From Paenalcaligenes hominis_A (lineage in GTDB: Bacteria > Pseudomonadota > Gammaproteobacteria > Burkholderiales > Burkholderiaceae_B), in assembly GCF_041359055.1 (NCBI RefSeq), contig NZ_JBGJKZ010000001.1, positions 248,001 through 312,000 of the forward strand: a DNA stretch of 64,000 nucleotides, read 5' to 3'. Each line of letters begins with the position of its first letter. Within the stretch, counting starts at the first letter, position 1. Position numbers and translations under genes: made by a program. Positions 9,453 through 17,735 of this stretch are shown one piece after another. The notes under the pieces are model-generated. The model saw only the letters and a program-made list of their open reading frames with translations. It was not told the origin of the DNA and searched no databases.

Positions 9453-10033
9453 TAGCGGATCAACTCGGCAGCTATGTGTTTAGCCTCGTGAAGGCAGCGA
9501 CTTTGGCCTTCTAGCCCTGCTCGTACTACGGCACCCTCAAGCACGAAAGAAAGGTGCTGAGCAAGACGAGTGACCTGTTCGGTTTTGGCGGGAAAACAAG
9601 CCGTTAGGTGTTCATGCAGTAAATTTTGGATGGTTTCTTTTTGGCTTCGCACGGTATCTCGACCCACGTGTTGTGTACTTAATTCGGCAGCAGCGTTTAA
9701 TGCGCCACAGCCCCTAAATCCTTTTTCGTATCCCCATTCTGCATGATCAATGTAAGCATCAAAGATGGCTAGCACGCGCTCGCTAGGGGTGGTTGCAGTG
9801 ATTAAACGCTGCTCATATAAGGCTAACCATTCGGTGTGACGCTGTTCTAAATACGCCAAAATCAAGGCGTTTTTTGAATCAAAGTTGTTATAGAGGCTTT
9901 TTTTAGCAACCCCTGCTTTTTTGACAATAGCATCAATGCCACTCGCGCCTAGCCCATCGTTATAAAACAACTCGGCGGCAGCATGAAGTAATTTATGGCG
10001 AGCACTAGAAAGAGGGATGGATTTGGTTGACAC
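9452..10033 (-). CDS. TetR/AcrR-family repressor
   Basis: A 193-residue transcriptional repressor with an N-terminal TetR helix-turn-helix (about 13-60; GIDAIVKKAGVAKKSLYNNF is the recognition region) and an all-helical ligand domain. The start is the GTG at 10033, with GAGG seven bases upstream. It is the first gene of a two-gene unit with the EamA exporter. A 24-bp inverted repeat lies 18-41 bases upstream, suggesting autoregulation of the repressor-exporter pair. The ligand is unknown. Confidence 0.88.
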   Translation of the reverse strand: MSTKSIPLSSARHKLLHAAAELFYNDGLGASGIDAIVKKAGVAKKSLYNNFDSKNALILAYLEQRHTEWLALYEQRLITATTPSERVLAIFDAYIDHAEWGYEKGFRGCGALNAAAELSTQHVGRDTVRSQKETIQNLLHEHLTACFPAKTEQVTRLAQHLSFVLEGAVVRAGLEGQSRCLHEAKHIAAELIR

Positions 10034-10050
10034 GATGTACCTCGGCTAAT

Positions 10051-10074
10051 AGTAGGTAGCCCAGTCTACTTACT
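10051..10074. promoter_or_regulatory. Inverted repeat, probable TetR operator
   Basis: The arms AGTAGGTAG and CTACTTACT, separated by six bases, match at eight of nine positions as an inverted repeat. The site is just upstream of the GTG of the tetR gene, as expected for an autoregulated TetR repressor. Binding is inferred. Confidence 0.55.
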
Positions 10075-10171
10075 TATTTTGTGTAATACAAGCTTCGATT
10101 AATGCAATGAGTGGCGTTGTAAAAATAAGCGTTTTACATAGAGAGCACTACATCGTGGTATTAACCCTTAT

Positions 10172-10186
10172 ATCAGGATACCTGAT
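10172..10186. promoter_or_regulatory. Upstream hydroxycinnamate operator (inverted repeat 1)
   Basis: ATCAGG-ATA-CCTGAT is a perfect 6-3-6 inverted repeat located 53 bases upstream of the ech start. A closely similar repeat lies 37 bases downstream, centre to centre. Such pairs are typical of MarR-type repressors controlling ferulate/coumarate operons, and a MarR gene closes this operon. Confidence 0.65.
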
Positions 10187-10209
10187 TAATAGGGTATCTT
10201 ATTTTTTCC

Positions 10210-10222
10210 TCAGGTTCCCTGA
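10210..10222. promoter_or_regulatory. Downstream hydroxycinnamate operator (inverted repeat 2)
   Basis: TCAGG-TTC-CCTGA is a perfect 5-3-5 inverted repeat sharing the TCAGG/CCTGA core of the site at 10172. It lies 16 bases before the ech start, where a bound repressor would block the promoter or early elongation. Confidence 0.65.
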
Positions 10223-10238
10223 TATAAGAGAGATACGC

Positions 10239-11072
10239 ATGTCGAATTATGAAAATCGCTGGTCTACAGTACATGTAGCAGTGGAAAATAAAATTGGCTG
10301 GGTTACGTTAAACCGTCCAGAAAAACGCAATGCTATGAGTCCTACCTTAAACCGTGAAATGGCCGAGGTTTTGGATGAGCTGGAGCTAGATGACGACGTA
10401 GGGGTGGTGGTATTAACAGGCGCAGGCGAGGCCTGGACGGCAGGCATGGATTTAAAAGAGTATTTCCGTGAAACCGATGGCAAGTCTGACGTGTATCAGG
10501 AGCGCATCCGTCGTGAGTGTTCCCGTTGGCAATGGCACCAATTGCGTTTTTATAACAAACCCACTATTGCGATGGTGAATGGCTGGTGTTTTGGTGGTGG
10601 CTTTTCCCCCCTAGTGGCGTGCGATTTAGCTATTGCTGCCGATGAGGCCGTATTTGGACTATCCGAAGTGAACTGGGGAATTCCTCCGGGAAACCTAGTC
10701 AGCAAAGCTGTTGCCGATACTATGGGTCATCGCAATGCACTGTATTACATCATGACAGGTGAAACGTGGACCGGAAAACAAGCAGAGCAGATGGGCTTAG
10801 TGAATAAAAGTGTACCGCTGACAGAGCTAAAAGACGAAGTCATTCGTTTAGCCCAGTCCTTATTAGAAAAAAATCCCACCGTACTTCGTATTGCAAAACA
10901 TGGTTTTAAGCGCTGTCGTGAATTGACTTGGGAGCAGGGCGAAGACTATCTCTATGCCAAAACGGACCAATCTAACCACCGCGACCAAGAACAAGGTCGT
11001 AAAGAGGGGCTAAAACAGTTTTTGGATGAGAAAAGTATCAAACCCGGTTTACAAGCCTATAAGCGCGTCTAA
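10239..11072 (+). CDS. ech: Hydroxycinnamoyl-CoA hydratase-lyase (feruloyl-CoA hydratase/aldolase)
   Basis: Hydrates feruloyl-, coumaroyl- or caffeoyl-CoA and splits the product to the benzaldehyde (vanillin, 4-hydroxybenzaldehyde) plus acetyl-CoA. It is a crotonase-fold protein with the oxyanion-hole stretches GEAWTAGMDLKEYF and NGWCFGGGFSPLVACDLA and the family stretch FGLSEVNWGIPPG containing a catalytic Glu. The frame is open further upstream to 10107, but the ATG at 10239 gives the usual 277 residues, starts the homologous part (NYENRWSTV), and places the two operators in the leader. It is the first gene of the operon with the CoA synthetase, ABC importer, acyl-CoA dehydrogenase and MarR gene. 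No vanillin dehydrogenase gene is nearby. Confidence 0.93.
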   Translation: MSNYENRWSTVHVAVENKIGWVTLNRPEKRNAMSPTLNREMAEVLDELELDDDVGVVVLTGAGEAWTAGMDLKEYFRETDGKSDVYQERIRRECSRWQWHQLRFYNKPTIAMVNGWCFGGGFSPLVACDLAIAADEAVFGLSEVNWGIPPGNLVSKAVADTMGHRNALYYIMTGETWTGKQAEQMGLVNKSVPLTELKDEVIRLAQSLLEKNPTVLRIAKHGFKRCRELTWEQGEDYLYAKTDQSNHRDQEQGRKEGLKQFLDEKSIKPGLQAYKRV

Positions 11073-11116
11073 TAAAAATAACAGCACTAAATAAAAAATC
11101 AAAGACGAGGAAGACA

Positions 11117-13009
11117 ATGAGTACGATCAAACCGCTGGACATTACGTTTTATCGGCAGGTGGATATGTTGCAAGCAGAGCCTGTGGTACACAAAGAAGAG
11201 GATGGAATATGGCGTATGCATTTAAAGCAAGCGCTGGCATCCTATGACCGACGTATTACCGATGCCTTAGTTCGCGGCGCTACCCATTACCCAGATCGTA
11301 CTTTTGTCGCTGAGCGATGCCCGGAAACCGATGCGTGGATTCGTGTCAGTTACGGGGAGATGTATGCAGCAGTGCAGCATTTGGGCCAAGCTCTACTGAA
11401 TTTGGGTTTAACTGCAGAGCGTCCATTGGCCATTTTGTCTGGCAATGATATTGCTCATTTGAAATTGGCTTTGGCTGCTCAGCATGTGGGGGTACCGTAT
11501 GCTCCAGTATCCACTGCGTATTCGCTGTTGGCTCGTGGTTATGATCGCTTAGCTCATGTTATGCAAATTATCACGCCGGGAGCTGTTTTTGTGTCGGATG
11601 CTCAAGCGTATGGAAAGGCCATTGCAGCAGTAGTTGCCGATGATGTGGCATTGATCGCTTGCCAAGGCACGTTTCACCGCACGAATCATACTTATGCCTT
11701 TGATGAGCTCTTAAACACAACCATAACAGAGGCTGTAGCGCAGCATTACAACGCCATTCAACCCAACACCATCGCAAAGTTTTTGTTTACCTCAGGCTCA
11801 ACTAGTGCGCCCAAAGCGGTGACCACTACACATCAAATGTTGTGTGCTAACCAACAAATGCTTTTGCAAACTTTTCCCTGCTTTGGGTCAACGCCTCCGG
11901 TTTTAGTGGACTGGCTACCATGGAGCCATACCTTTGGAGGCAGTCACAATGTGGGCATTGTGCTGTCAAATGGCGGGACTTTGTATTTGGATGATGGGGT
12001 ACCCACTGAAACAGGCTTTGCCCGCACCTTACGTAATTTAAAAGAAATTTCCCCTACTACTTATTTAACTGTACCTAAAGGCTGGGATGTGTTGGCTGAT
12101 GCACTAGAGCAAGATGAGCAGCTGCGTGATTGTTTTTATAAAAATATGCAGTTTTTTTATTTTGCCGGGGCAGGTTTATCTGATGCGGTTTGGGAAAAAT
12201 TAGATCGCCTTAGTACGCAACATTGCGGGCGTGCGATTCGCATGCTGTCGGGCTTAGGTATGACAGAGACCTCGCCTTCCAGTGTGTTTACGACGGGGCC
12301 TATGGTGGGTGCTGCGTATATAGGCTTACCTGCACCAGGTTGTGAAATCAAGCTCGTGCCTAATGAAGATAAGTTAGAAATACGCATCAAGGGGCCTCAT
12401 GTGATGCCGGGCTACTGGCGTGATTCACAAGCCACTACTGCTGTATTTGACGAAGAGGGTTACTACTGCACTGGGGACGCGGTGGCTTTTTGTGATCCAC
12501 AACGGCCCGAGTTAGGTTTGCGGTTTGACGGTCGTTTGGCTGAAGACTTCAAGCTCAGTACCGGAACCTTTGTCAGTGTAGGCCCTTTGCGCAGTCGCGC
12601 CATTTTGCTAGGCGCACCCTACATTTGGGATGTGGCTGTATGCGGATTGAACCAAGACGAAATTGGTTTGTTAGTGTTTTTACGTGAACACGAGACTCAA
12701 AAACTGTTGCCTGCAACAGCGCCCGTCTTGCCTTTGGCACAGCTATGTGTACAGCCGCAGGTCAAAGCGTATTTTTATGAGTTTTTACAGCGCTTGAATC
12801 AGGGTGTGGGCGGTAGTTCGCGTCGTGTTAGTTTTATACGGTTAATGGATGAAGCCCCTTCCTTAGACCATCACGAACTCACGGATAAAGGTTCATTTAA
12901 TCAACGTGCTATTTTGACGCGTCGTGCTGATCTGATTGCTCGTTTGTATGCCAAAGAGGATGCAGAGCGTATTGAGTGGAGCAACATGCCTTTGGGGGAA
13001 ATGGCATGA
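11117..13009 (+). CDS. fcs: Feruloyl-CoA synthetase (hydroxycinnamate-CoA ligase)
   Basis: ATP-dependent ligase that activates ferulate, p-coumarate or caffeate to the CoA ester, the substrate of Ech. Adenylate-forming family of 630 residues: the P-loop-like motif FTSGSTSAPKAV lies near residue 223, the adenine-binding stretch SGLGMTETSP near 375, and YYCTGD near 450. The last lysine region (usually PxxKxxR) is replaced by a divergent C-terminus (ELTDKGSFNQRA), as in other feruloyl-CoA synthetases. GAGGAAG precedes the ATG. Its TGA overlaps the start of the permease gene (ATGA), so uptake and activation are coupled. Confidence 0.92.
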   Translation: MSTIKPLDITFYRQVDMLQAEPVVHKEEDGIWRMHLKQALASYDRRITDALVRGATHYPDRTFVAERCPETDAWIRVSYGEMYAAVQHLGQALLNLGLTAERPLAILSGNDIAHLKLALAAQHVGVPYAPVSTAYSLLARGYDRLAHVMQIITPGAVFVSDAQAYGKAIAAVVADDVALIACQGTFHRTNHTYAFDELLNTTITEAVAQHYNAIQPNTIAKFLFTSGSTSAPKAVTTTHQMLCANQQMLLQTFPCFGSTPPVLVDWLPWSHTFGGSHNVGIVLSNGGTLYLDDGVPTETGFARTLRNLKEISPTTYLTVPKGWDVLADALEQDEQLRDCFYKNMQFFYFAGAGLSDAVWEKLDRLSTQHCGRAIRMLSGLGMTETSPSSVFTTGPMVGAAYIGLPAPGCEIKLVPNEDKLEIRIKGPHVMPGYWRDSQATTAVFDEEGYYCTGDAVAFCDPQRPELGLRFDGRLAEDFKLSTGTFVSVGPLRSRAILLGAPYIWDVAVCGLNQDEIGLLVFLREHETQKLLPATAPVLPLAQLCVQPQVKAYFYEFLQRLNQGVGGSSRRVSFIRLMDEAPSLDHHELTDKGSFNQRAILTRRADLIARLYAKEDAERIEWSNMPLGEMA

Positions 13010-14043
13010 ACTATGACGTCTTTATGATGTTAAGTGTGGATGCACTCACCAATGCAGCAATTTATGCGTTATTAGCCTTAGCGTTGGTGTTGGTGTTTAC
13101 AGTGACCCGCGTCATCTTTTTACCCCAAGGAGAGTTCGTAGCCTTTGGGGCCTTAACCTTGATGGGACTACAAGCTGGTCATACGCCAGACACGGTGTGG
13201 TTGTTATGGGGGCTGGCTATTTTGAGCGCTTGTGCAGACGTACAGTCATGTTGGCGCAATGATGAAATGGATACGCTCTGGAAACGTTTAGCTTGGACCT
13301 TTAGTGCACCTGTCTTGGTGCTAGCGGTATTGTGGCTGTTTCCCGCAGTCGATCAGCTTTCTTTGTTCGTGCAAATTCTGCTGGCGTTGCTTATTACCTT
13401 TCCAATGGGTATTTATTTGTACCGAGTGGTCTTTCAACCCGTTGCAAACCAATCCAACTTGTTTTTGTTAATTTTAGCGATGGCAGTGCATATTGCTTTC
13501 CTAAGCCTAGGCCTGTACATGTTTGGTGCCGATGCCAATCGTACCCCCAACTTCACAGAAGGTATGGTGGAAATGCTAGGTACTTTTGTGTCGTTTCAAG
13601 CTTTATGGATTATTAGCGTTACCGTGTTGGTGATGCTTTTATTGTATGTGTTTTTTGAGAAGAGCTTTTATGGCAAAGCGTTACGTGCTACTGCTGTGAA
13701 CCGTTTAGGCGCTCGTCTGGTGGGCATCCCTACCGAAATGGCGGGCAAGCTAGCATTTGGGGTGGCTGCATTTATCGGAGCCCTATGCGGTATTTTGGCC
13801 TCTCCTTTGACCTTAATTTATTACGACAGTGGTTTTTTAGCCGGCTTAAAAGGCTTCGTGGCGGCTATTTTTGGTGGCTTAATGAGTTTCCCTCTGGCTG
13901 TGGTTGGGGCAGTGGTCATTGCTTTCTTAGAAACATTTGGGGCTTTTTGGGCCAGTGCTTATAAAGAGGTCATTGTGTTCACCTTGATTATTCCTATTTT
14001 GTTGGTGCGCTCTATAGGAGCGACCCACTCTGACGAGGATTAA
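13006..14043 (+). CDS. LivH-type ABC permease for hydroxycinnamate uptake
   Basis: Inner-membrane permease of the branched-chain amino acid (HAAT) family. The ATG at 13006 overlaps the stop of fcs; the open frame itself begins at 12976. Family stretches include ALALALVLVFTVTRV near the N-terminus and FGVAAFIGALCGILASP in the C-terminal half. At 345 residues it is about 50 longer than LivH, with an extra hydrophilic loop and helix (about 70-115). The neighbouring ligase and lyase imply an aromatic acid rather than leucine as substrate, as in the CouPSTU importer of Rhodopseudomonas. Substrate is inference. Confidence 0.85.
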   Translation: MNYDVFMMLSVDALTNAAIYALLALALVLVFTVTRVIFLPQGEFVAFGALTLMGLQAGHTPDTVWLLWGLAILSACADVQSCWRNDEMDTLWKRLAWTFSAPVLVLAVLWLFPAVDQLSLFVQILLALLITFPMGIYLYRVVFQPVANQSNLFLLILAMAVHIAFLSLGLYMFGADANRTPNFTEGMVEMLGTFVSFQALWIISVTVLVMLLLYVFFEKSFYGKALRATAVNRLGARLVGIPTEMAGKLAFGVAAFIGALCGILASPLTLIYYDSGFLAGLKGFVAAIFGGLMSFPLAVVGAVVIAFLETFGAFWASAYKEVIVFTLIIPILLVRSIGATHSDED

Positions 14044-14047
14044 TAGC

Positions 14048-15814
14048 ATGCGAAGCATATTGGCATATGGTTTGGGTTTTATAGCTTTGCTGCTATTACA
14101 GACCGTGTTAACGAATTTTCAAATTACGATGCTGAACTACATTGGTTTAGCTGCGTTAGTAGCCGTTGGGTTGGTGCTGCTGACAGGTGTAGGTGCCATG
14201 ACCTCGTTTGGGCAGGCGGCGTTTGTGGGTTTAGGAGCTTACACCACAGCGTATATGACCACCGTCTATGGCAGCTCACCTTGGTTAACCTTGGTGGTCG
14301 CTTTGGTTCTAGTTAGTGCATTGGCGTTGTTTTTAGGTTGGGTCACCATGAGCCTATCTAGTCAATACTTGCCGTTGGGAACCTTAGCATGGGGTATTAG
14401 CATTTATTTTTTATTTGGCAGTAGCGAAAAACTCGGTGCGCACAGCGGTATAGCAGGGATTCCAAGCATTCCATTTTTCGAATGGGAAATCCGTAGTCCA
14501 GGCTCTTTTTTAGCACTGATTTGGGCTGTATTGTTGGTGGCAATTTGGTGCAGCCAAAATATGCTGCGCTCTCGTGAAGGTCGAGCCATGCGTAGTTTGG
14601 CGAACCCTGGTATGAGTGCAGCCATGGGGATTAAAACTTCGTATTACCGTATTGTTTTGTTCTTGATAGCAGCTCAATTAGCCTGCGTATCGGGGTGGCT
14701 GTTTGCCCACATGCAGCGTTTTATTAGCCCTACGCCATTTTCACTAAATGCAGGTATTGAGTTTTTATTTATGGCGGTGCTGGGCGGTATTGGTAGTGTG
14801 TGGGGTGCTGTGCTTGGTGCCAGTGTTGTTTTATCTTTAAAGCAAATGCTACAGGAATGGCTGCCTTCTTTGATGGGAAGCACGAGCAATATCGAGGGCG
14901 TGGTCTTTGCTGTGCTTGTGGTGGTGCTATTGCATAAAGCCCGTTTTGGGTTATGGAGTTTTGTAGCCCGATTTTTACCCAAACGCTGGGTAGACAAGCC
15001 CATTGTGGTGCAAGCAGACGCTCCTGCGTTACCCACACGTACTTTGCCTCCTGCTGGTTCCGAGCTACTGCGTGTTCAAGATGTGACTAAACGCTTTGGT
15101 GGGCTGGTCGCAAATAACCAGATGAGTCTTACATTAAAAGCCGGTCAAATCACAGCGCTTATAGGTCCTAACGGCGCGGGTAAAAGTACGCTGTTTAACT
15201 GTATCTCTGGGGTATCAGCCGCTACAGAGGGGAGCATAGACTTTTTGGGGCAGCCTATTCAGCAAAAGAGCCCAAGAGAAATTGCCGCACTAGGGTTAAG
15301 TCGTACCTTTCAACACGTGCGCTTAAATCTAGAAATGACTGTGTTGGAAAATGTGGCGCTAGGCGCGCATTTACGTGGTCATAAAAATTTCGTGCAGTCC
15401 GCATGGCGCTTAGATCGAGCTGAGGAACAACAAATTCTGGCCGAAGCACAACATCAAATCGCACGCTGCGGCCTGACGCCTTATCAACACATGCGCGCTG
15501 GCGATGTGGCTTTAGGCCAGCAGCGCATTATTGAAATCGCACGCGCACTGTGTGCAGACCCCATTTTATTAATGCTAGATGAGCCTGCCGCTGGCTTGCG
15601 CCACAATGAAAAACAACAACTGGCCGAGCTATTAACGCAACTGCGTGCCGATGGGGTGGCGGTGCTGCTTGTGGAACATGATATGGACTTTTTGATGGGC
15701 ATTGCGGACCAAGTGGTGGTCATGGAGTTTGGGCAATGGCTTGCCGCAGGGACTCCCGCTGAAATACAAGCGAATCCCAAAGTTCTAGAGGCCTACCTAG
15801 GAGCCGAGTTATGA
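14048..15814 (+). CDS. Fused LivM permease / LivG ATPase
   Basis: A natural fusion of the second permease and the first ATPase of the importer. Residues about 1-310 form eight to ten membrane helices of the LivM type (motif GVGAMTSFGQAAFVGLGAY near 40-60). Residues about 345-588 form the ATPase, with Walker A GPNGAGKST near 373, a QQRIIEIARAL region in place of the LSGG core, and Walker B ILLMLDEPAAGL. The fusion is known in Burkholderiales. It starts four bases after the LivH stop and overlaps the LivF start by four bases (ATGA). It would pair with LivF as the ATPase dimer. Confidence 0.9.
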   Translation: MRSILAYGLGFIALLLLQTVLTNFQITMLNYIGLAALVAVGLVLLTGVGAMTSFGQAAFVGLGAYTTAYMTTVYGSSPWLTLVVALVLVSALALFLGWVTMSLSSQYLPLGTLAWGISIYFLFGSSEKLGAHSGIAGIPSIPFFEWEIRSPGSFLALIWAVLLVAIWCSQNMLRSREGRAMRSLANPGMSAAMGIKTSYYRIVLFLIAAQLACVSGWLFAHMQRFISPTPFSLNAGIEFLFMAVLGGIGSVWGAVLGASVVLSLKQMLQEWLPSLMGSTSNIEGVVFAVLVVVLLHKARFGLWSFVARFLPKRWVDKPIVVQADAPALPTRTLPPAGSELLRVQDVTKRFGGLVANNQMSLTLKAGQITALIGPNGAGKSTLFNCISGVSAATEGSIDFLGQPIQQKSPREIAALGLSRTFQHVRLNLEMTVLENVALGAHLRGHKNFVQSAWRLDRAEEQQILAEAQHQIARCGLTPYQHMRAGDVALGQQRIIEIARALCADPILLMLDEPAAGLRHNEKQQLAELLTQLRADGVAVLLVEHDMDFLMGIADQVVVMEFGQWLAAGTPAEIQANPKVLEAYLGAEL

Positions 15815-16542
15815 GCAGCAATGAATTATTGATGGTGCAAGACCTCTGTGTCTCGTATGGCTCGGTTGAAGCGCTTCATCAAGTCAGCTTGCGACTGGGT
15901 AAAGGGCAAATAGTCAGTGTGATTGGATCAAACGGGGCAGGTAAATCCACCTTATTGACGACCTTAATGGGGCTGCTGCCTTATCAAGGACATATTCAAA
16001 GTGCGCTCATTCCCAGTAAAAGAAAGTGGCGTGTCGAGACGCTGGTGGCCCATGGGGTTGTGTTGGTGCCAGAAACCCGAGAGTTATTTGGTCAAATGAA
16101 AGTAGAAGACAACTTGGTGTTAGGGGCGTATAGCCGTTATACCCAGGGTCATCGCGATCAAGCTCAATCTTTGGACGAGGTCTATGAGTGGTTTCCGCGC
16201 CTATACGAGCGTCGTCAGCAATACGCTCACACCTTATCAGGGGGTGAGCGCCAAATGTTAGCTATTGGACGTGCTTTGATGGCTAAGCCCAGTGTGCTGA
16301 TGTTGGATGAACCCAGTTTAGGTTTGGCCCCCCTCATCGTTGTAGAAATACTTGAGATTGTGCAAAAGCTACGCGATGTGGGGGTGTCCATTTTATTAGT
16401 AGAGCAAAATGCTCGAGCGGCATTACGCATTTCTGACTATGGCTATGTGTTGGAAACCGGGCGAGTGGTATTAGAGGGAGAGGCGCAAAGCCTTTTGCAT
16501 AATCCCCAAGTCGTTAATAGCTACTTAGGCGTCAAAGCCTAA
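15811..16542 (+). CDS. LivF-type ABC ATPase
   Basis: Second ATPase of the aromatic-acid importer, 243 residues. It has Walker A GSNGAGKST near residue 35, the signature LSGGERQMLAIGRAL near 145, Walker B VLMLDEPSLGLAP and the switch stretch LLVEQNA. The ATG overlaps the stop of the fused permease-ATPase, consistent with stoichiometric synthesis. The operon position gives the specificity; the ATPase itself carries none. Confidence 0.9.
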   Translation: MSSNELLMVQDLCVSYGSVEALHQVSLRLGKGQIVSVIGSNGAGKSTLLTTLMGLLPYQGHIQSALIPSKRKWRVETLVAHGVVLVPETRELFGQMKVEDNLVLGAYSRYTQGHRDQAQSLDEVYEWFPRLYERRQQYAHTLSGGERQMLAIGRALMAKPSVLMLDEPSLGLAPLIVVEILEIVQKLRDVGVSILLVEQNARAALRISDYGYVLETGRVVLEGEAQSLLHNPQVVNSYLGVKA

Positions 16543-16579
16543 AAACTCAATCATAAAAAAGATCCACAAGGAGACAGCA

Positions 16580-17722
16580 ATGAAACTAAAAAACCTACTT
16601 ATCACCTTAGGTTTAAGTGGCTTACTCAGCCTAAGCCTTAATGCTGCGGCTGAGCTAGTGGTGGGCGTAAGCGTATCAGCGACTGGGCCCGCTGCAGCAC
16701 TGGGTGCACCGCAACGCAATGCGGCAAGTATCATGCCGACCACCATCGCTGGCGAGCCTGTTAAAGTCATTATTTTGGATGATGCTTCTGACCCGAATGT
16801 GGCGTCCCGCAATGCACGTAACCTAGTTGAAAGCCAAGCCGATGTGATTTTAGGTGGTAGCACGGTTTCGAATGCATTTGCTATTACCGAAATAGCAGTG
16901 GAGTCTAAAACGCCTTTAATTGGCATGTCGCCCGCTAAAGTAGCGGATACGGCTAAAGCCCAGTGGGTATTTCCCGTGGCTCAGGACAATACCTTGATGG
17001 CTGCCGCGCTGATCGAGCATATGGTAGGAAATGGGGTAAAGCGTTTAGGGGTTATTGGTTTTGCAGATCCTTATGGTGACGACTGGCTTAAAGCCGTTCA
17101 AGACAATGCACAACAGCACAACATAGCGCTGACAACCATTGAGAAATACAACCGCAGCGACACCTCAGTGAATTCTCAGGTAGTTAAACTGATTGCCTCG
17201 CGGCCTGATGCCGTACTGATTTTAGCCTCAGGAACCCCCGCGGCTCTACCTCATATCGCATTAAGCGAGCGCGGCTTTAAGGGCCAAATCTATCAAACAC
17301 ACGGTGCTGCCGGTGCGGAGTTTCTTAAAGCCGGTGGTAAAGCCGTAGAAAGTGGCGTATTTGTTATTGGCCCCTTATTGATTAATGATTTGCTACCCGA
17401 GGATGCAGCCACTAAAGCAACAGCTACGGCCTTTATAGAGAGCTATAGCAATGAGTTTGGCCCTGCTAGTATTTCTACCTTTGCGGGCCATGTGTATGAT
17501 GCCTGGGCTTTGTTAGAACAAGCTGTGCCCCAAGCCAAGACGGCAGGCGAACCGGGCACCGAAGCCTTTAGAGTCGCTTTACGTGATGCATTAGAAAAAG
17601 CAACTGAGGTGAAAGGAGTCCACGGTGTTTACAACATGAGTCCTACCGATCATTTTGGACATGATGAACGAGCCCGCTATCTAGTCCAAGTTAAAAACGG
17701 TGCGTTTGAATTAGTTGAATAA
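16580..17722 (+). CDS. Periplasmic substrate-binding protein of the aromatic-acid importer
   Basis: Liv-type (Peripla_BP_6) binding protein of 380 residues. A signal peptide (MKLKNLLITLG to LNAAA) covers about residues 1-22 and AEL follows. The mature domain begins LVVGVSVSATGPAA, the usual first strand, and includes GDDWLKAV and the C-terminal HFGHDERARYL typical of the family. In the operon it completes the importer after the two ATP-binding genes. By analogy with CouP it would bind p-coumarate, ferulate or a phenylpropionate; this is inference. The start has a strong AAGGAG nine bases upstream. Confidence 0.88.
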   Translation: MKLKNLLITLGLSGLLSLSLNAAAELVVGVSVSATGPAAALGAPQRNAASIMPTTIAGEPVKVIILDDASDPNVASRNARNLVESQADVILGGSTVSNAFAITEIAVESKTPLIGMSPAKVADTAKAQWVFPVAQDNTLMAAALIEHMVGNGVKRLGVIGFADPYGDDWLKAVQDNAQQHNIALTTIEKYNRSDTSVNSQVVKLIASRPDAVLILASGTPAALPHIALSERGFKGQIYQTHGAAGAEFLKAGGKAVESGVFVIGPLLINDLLPEDAATKATATAFIESYSNEFGPASISTFAGHVYDAWALLEQAVPQAKTAGEPGTEAFRVALRDALEKATEVKGVHGVYNMSPTDHFGHDERARYLVQVKNGAFELVE

Positions 17723-17735
17723 GGATGAATACGTA

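Noticed and set aside
14674..15038. Overlapping antisense frames within the permease-ATPase fusion
   Set aside because: Low-complexity Thr/Pro/Ala-rich translations with no start signal; shadows of the real gene.
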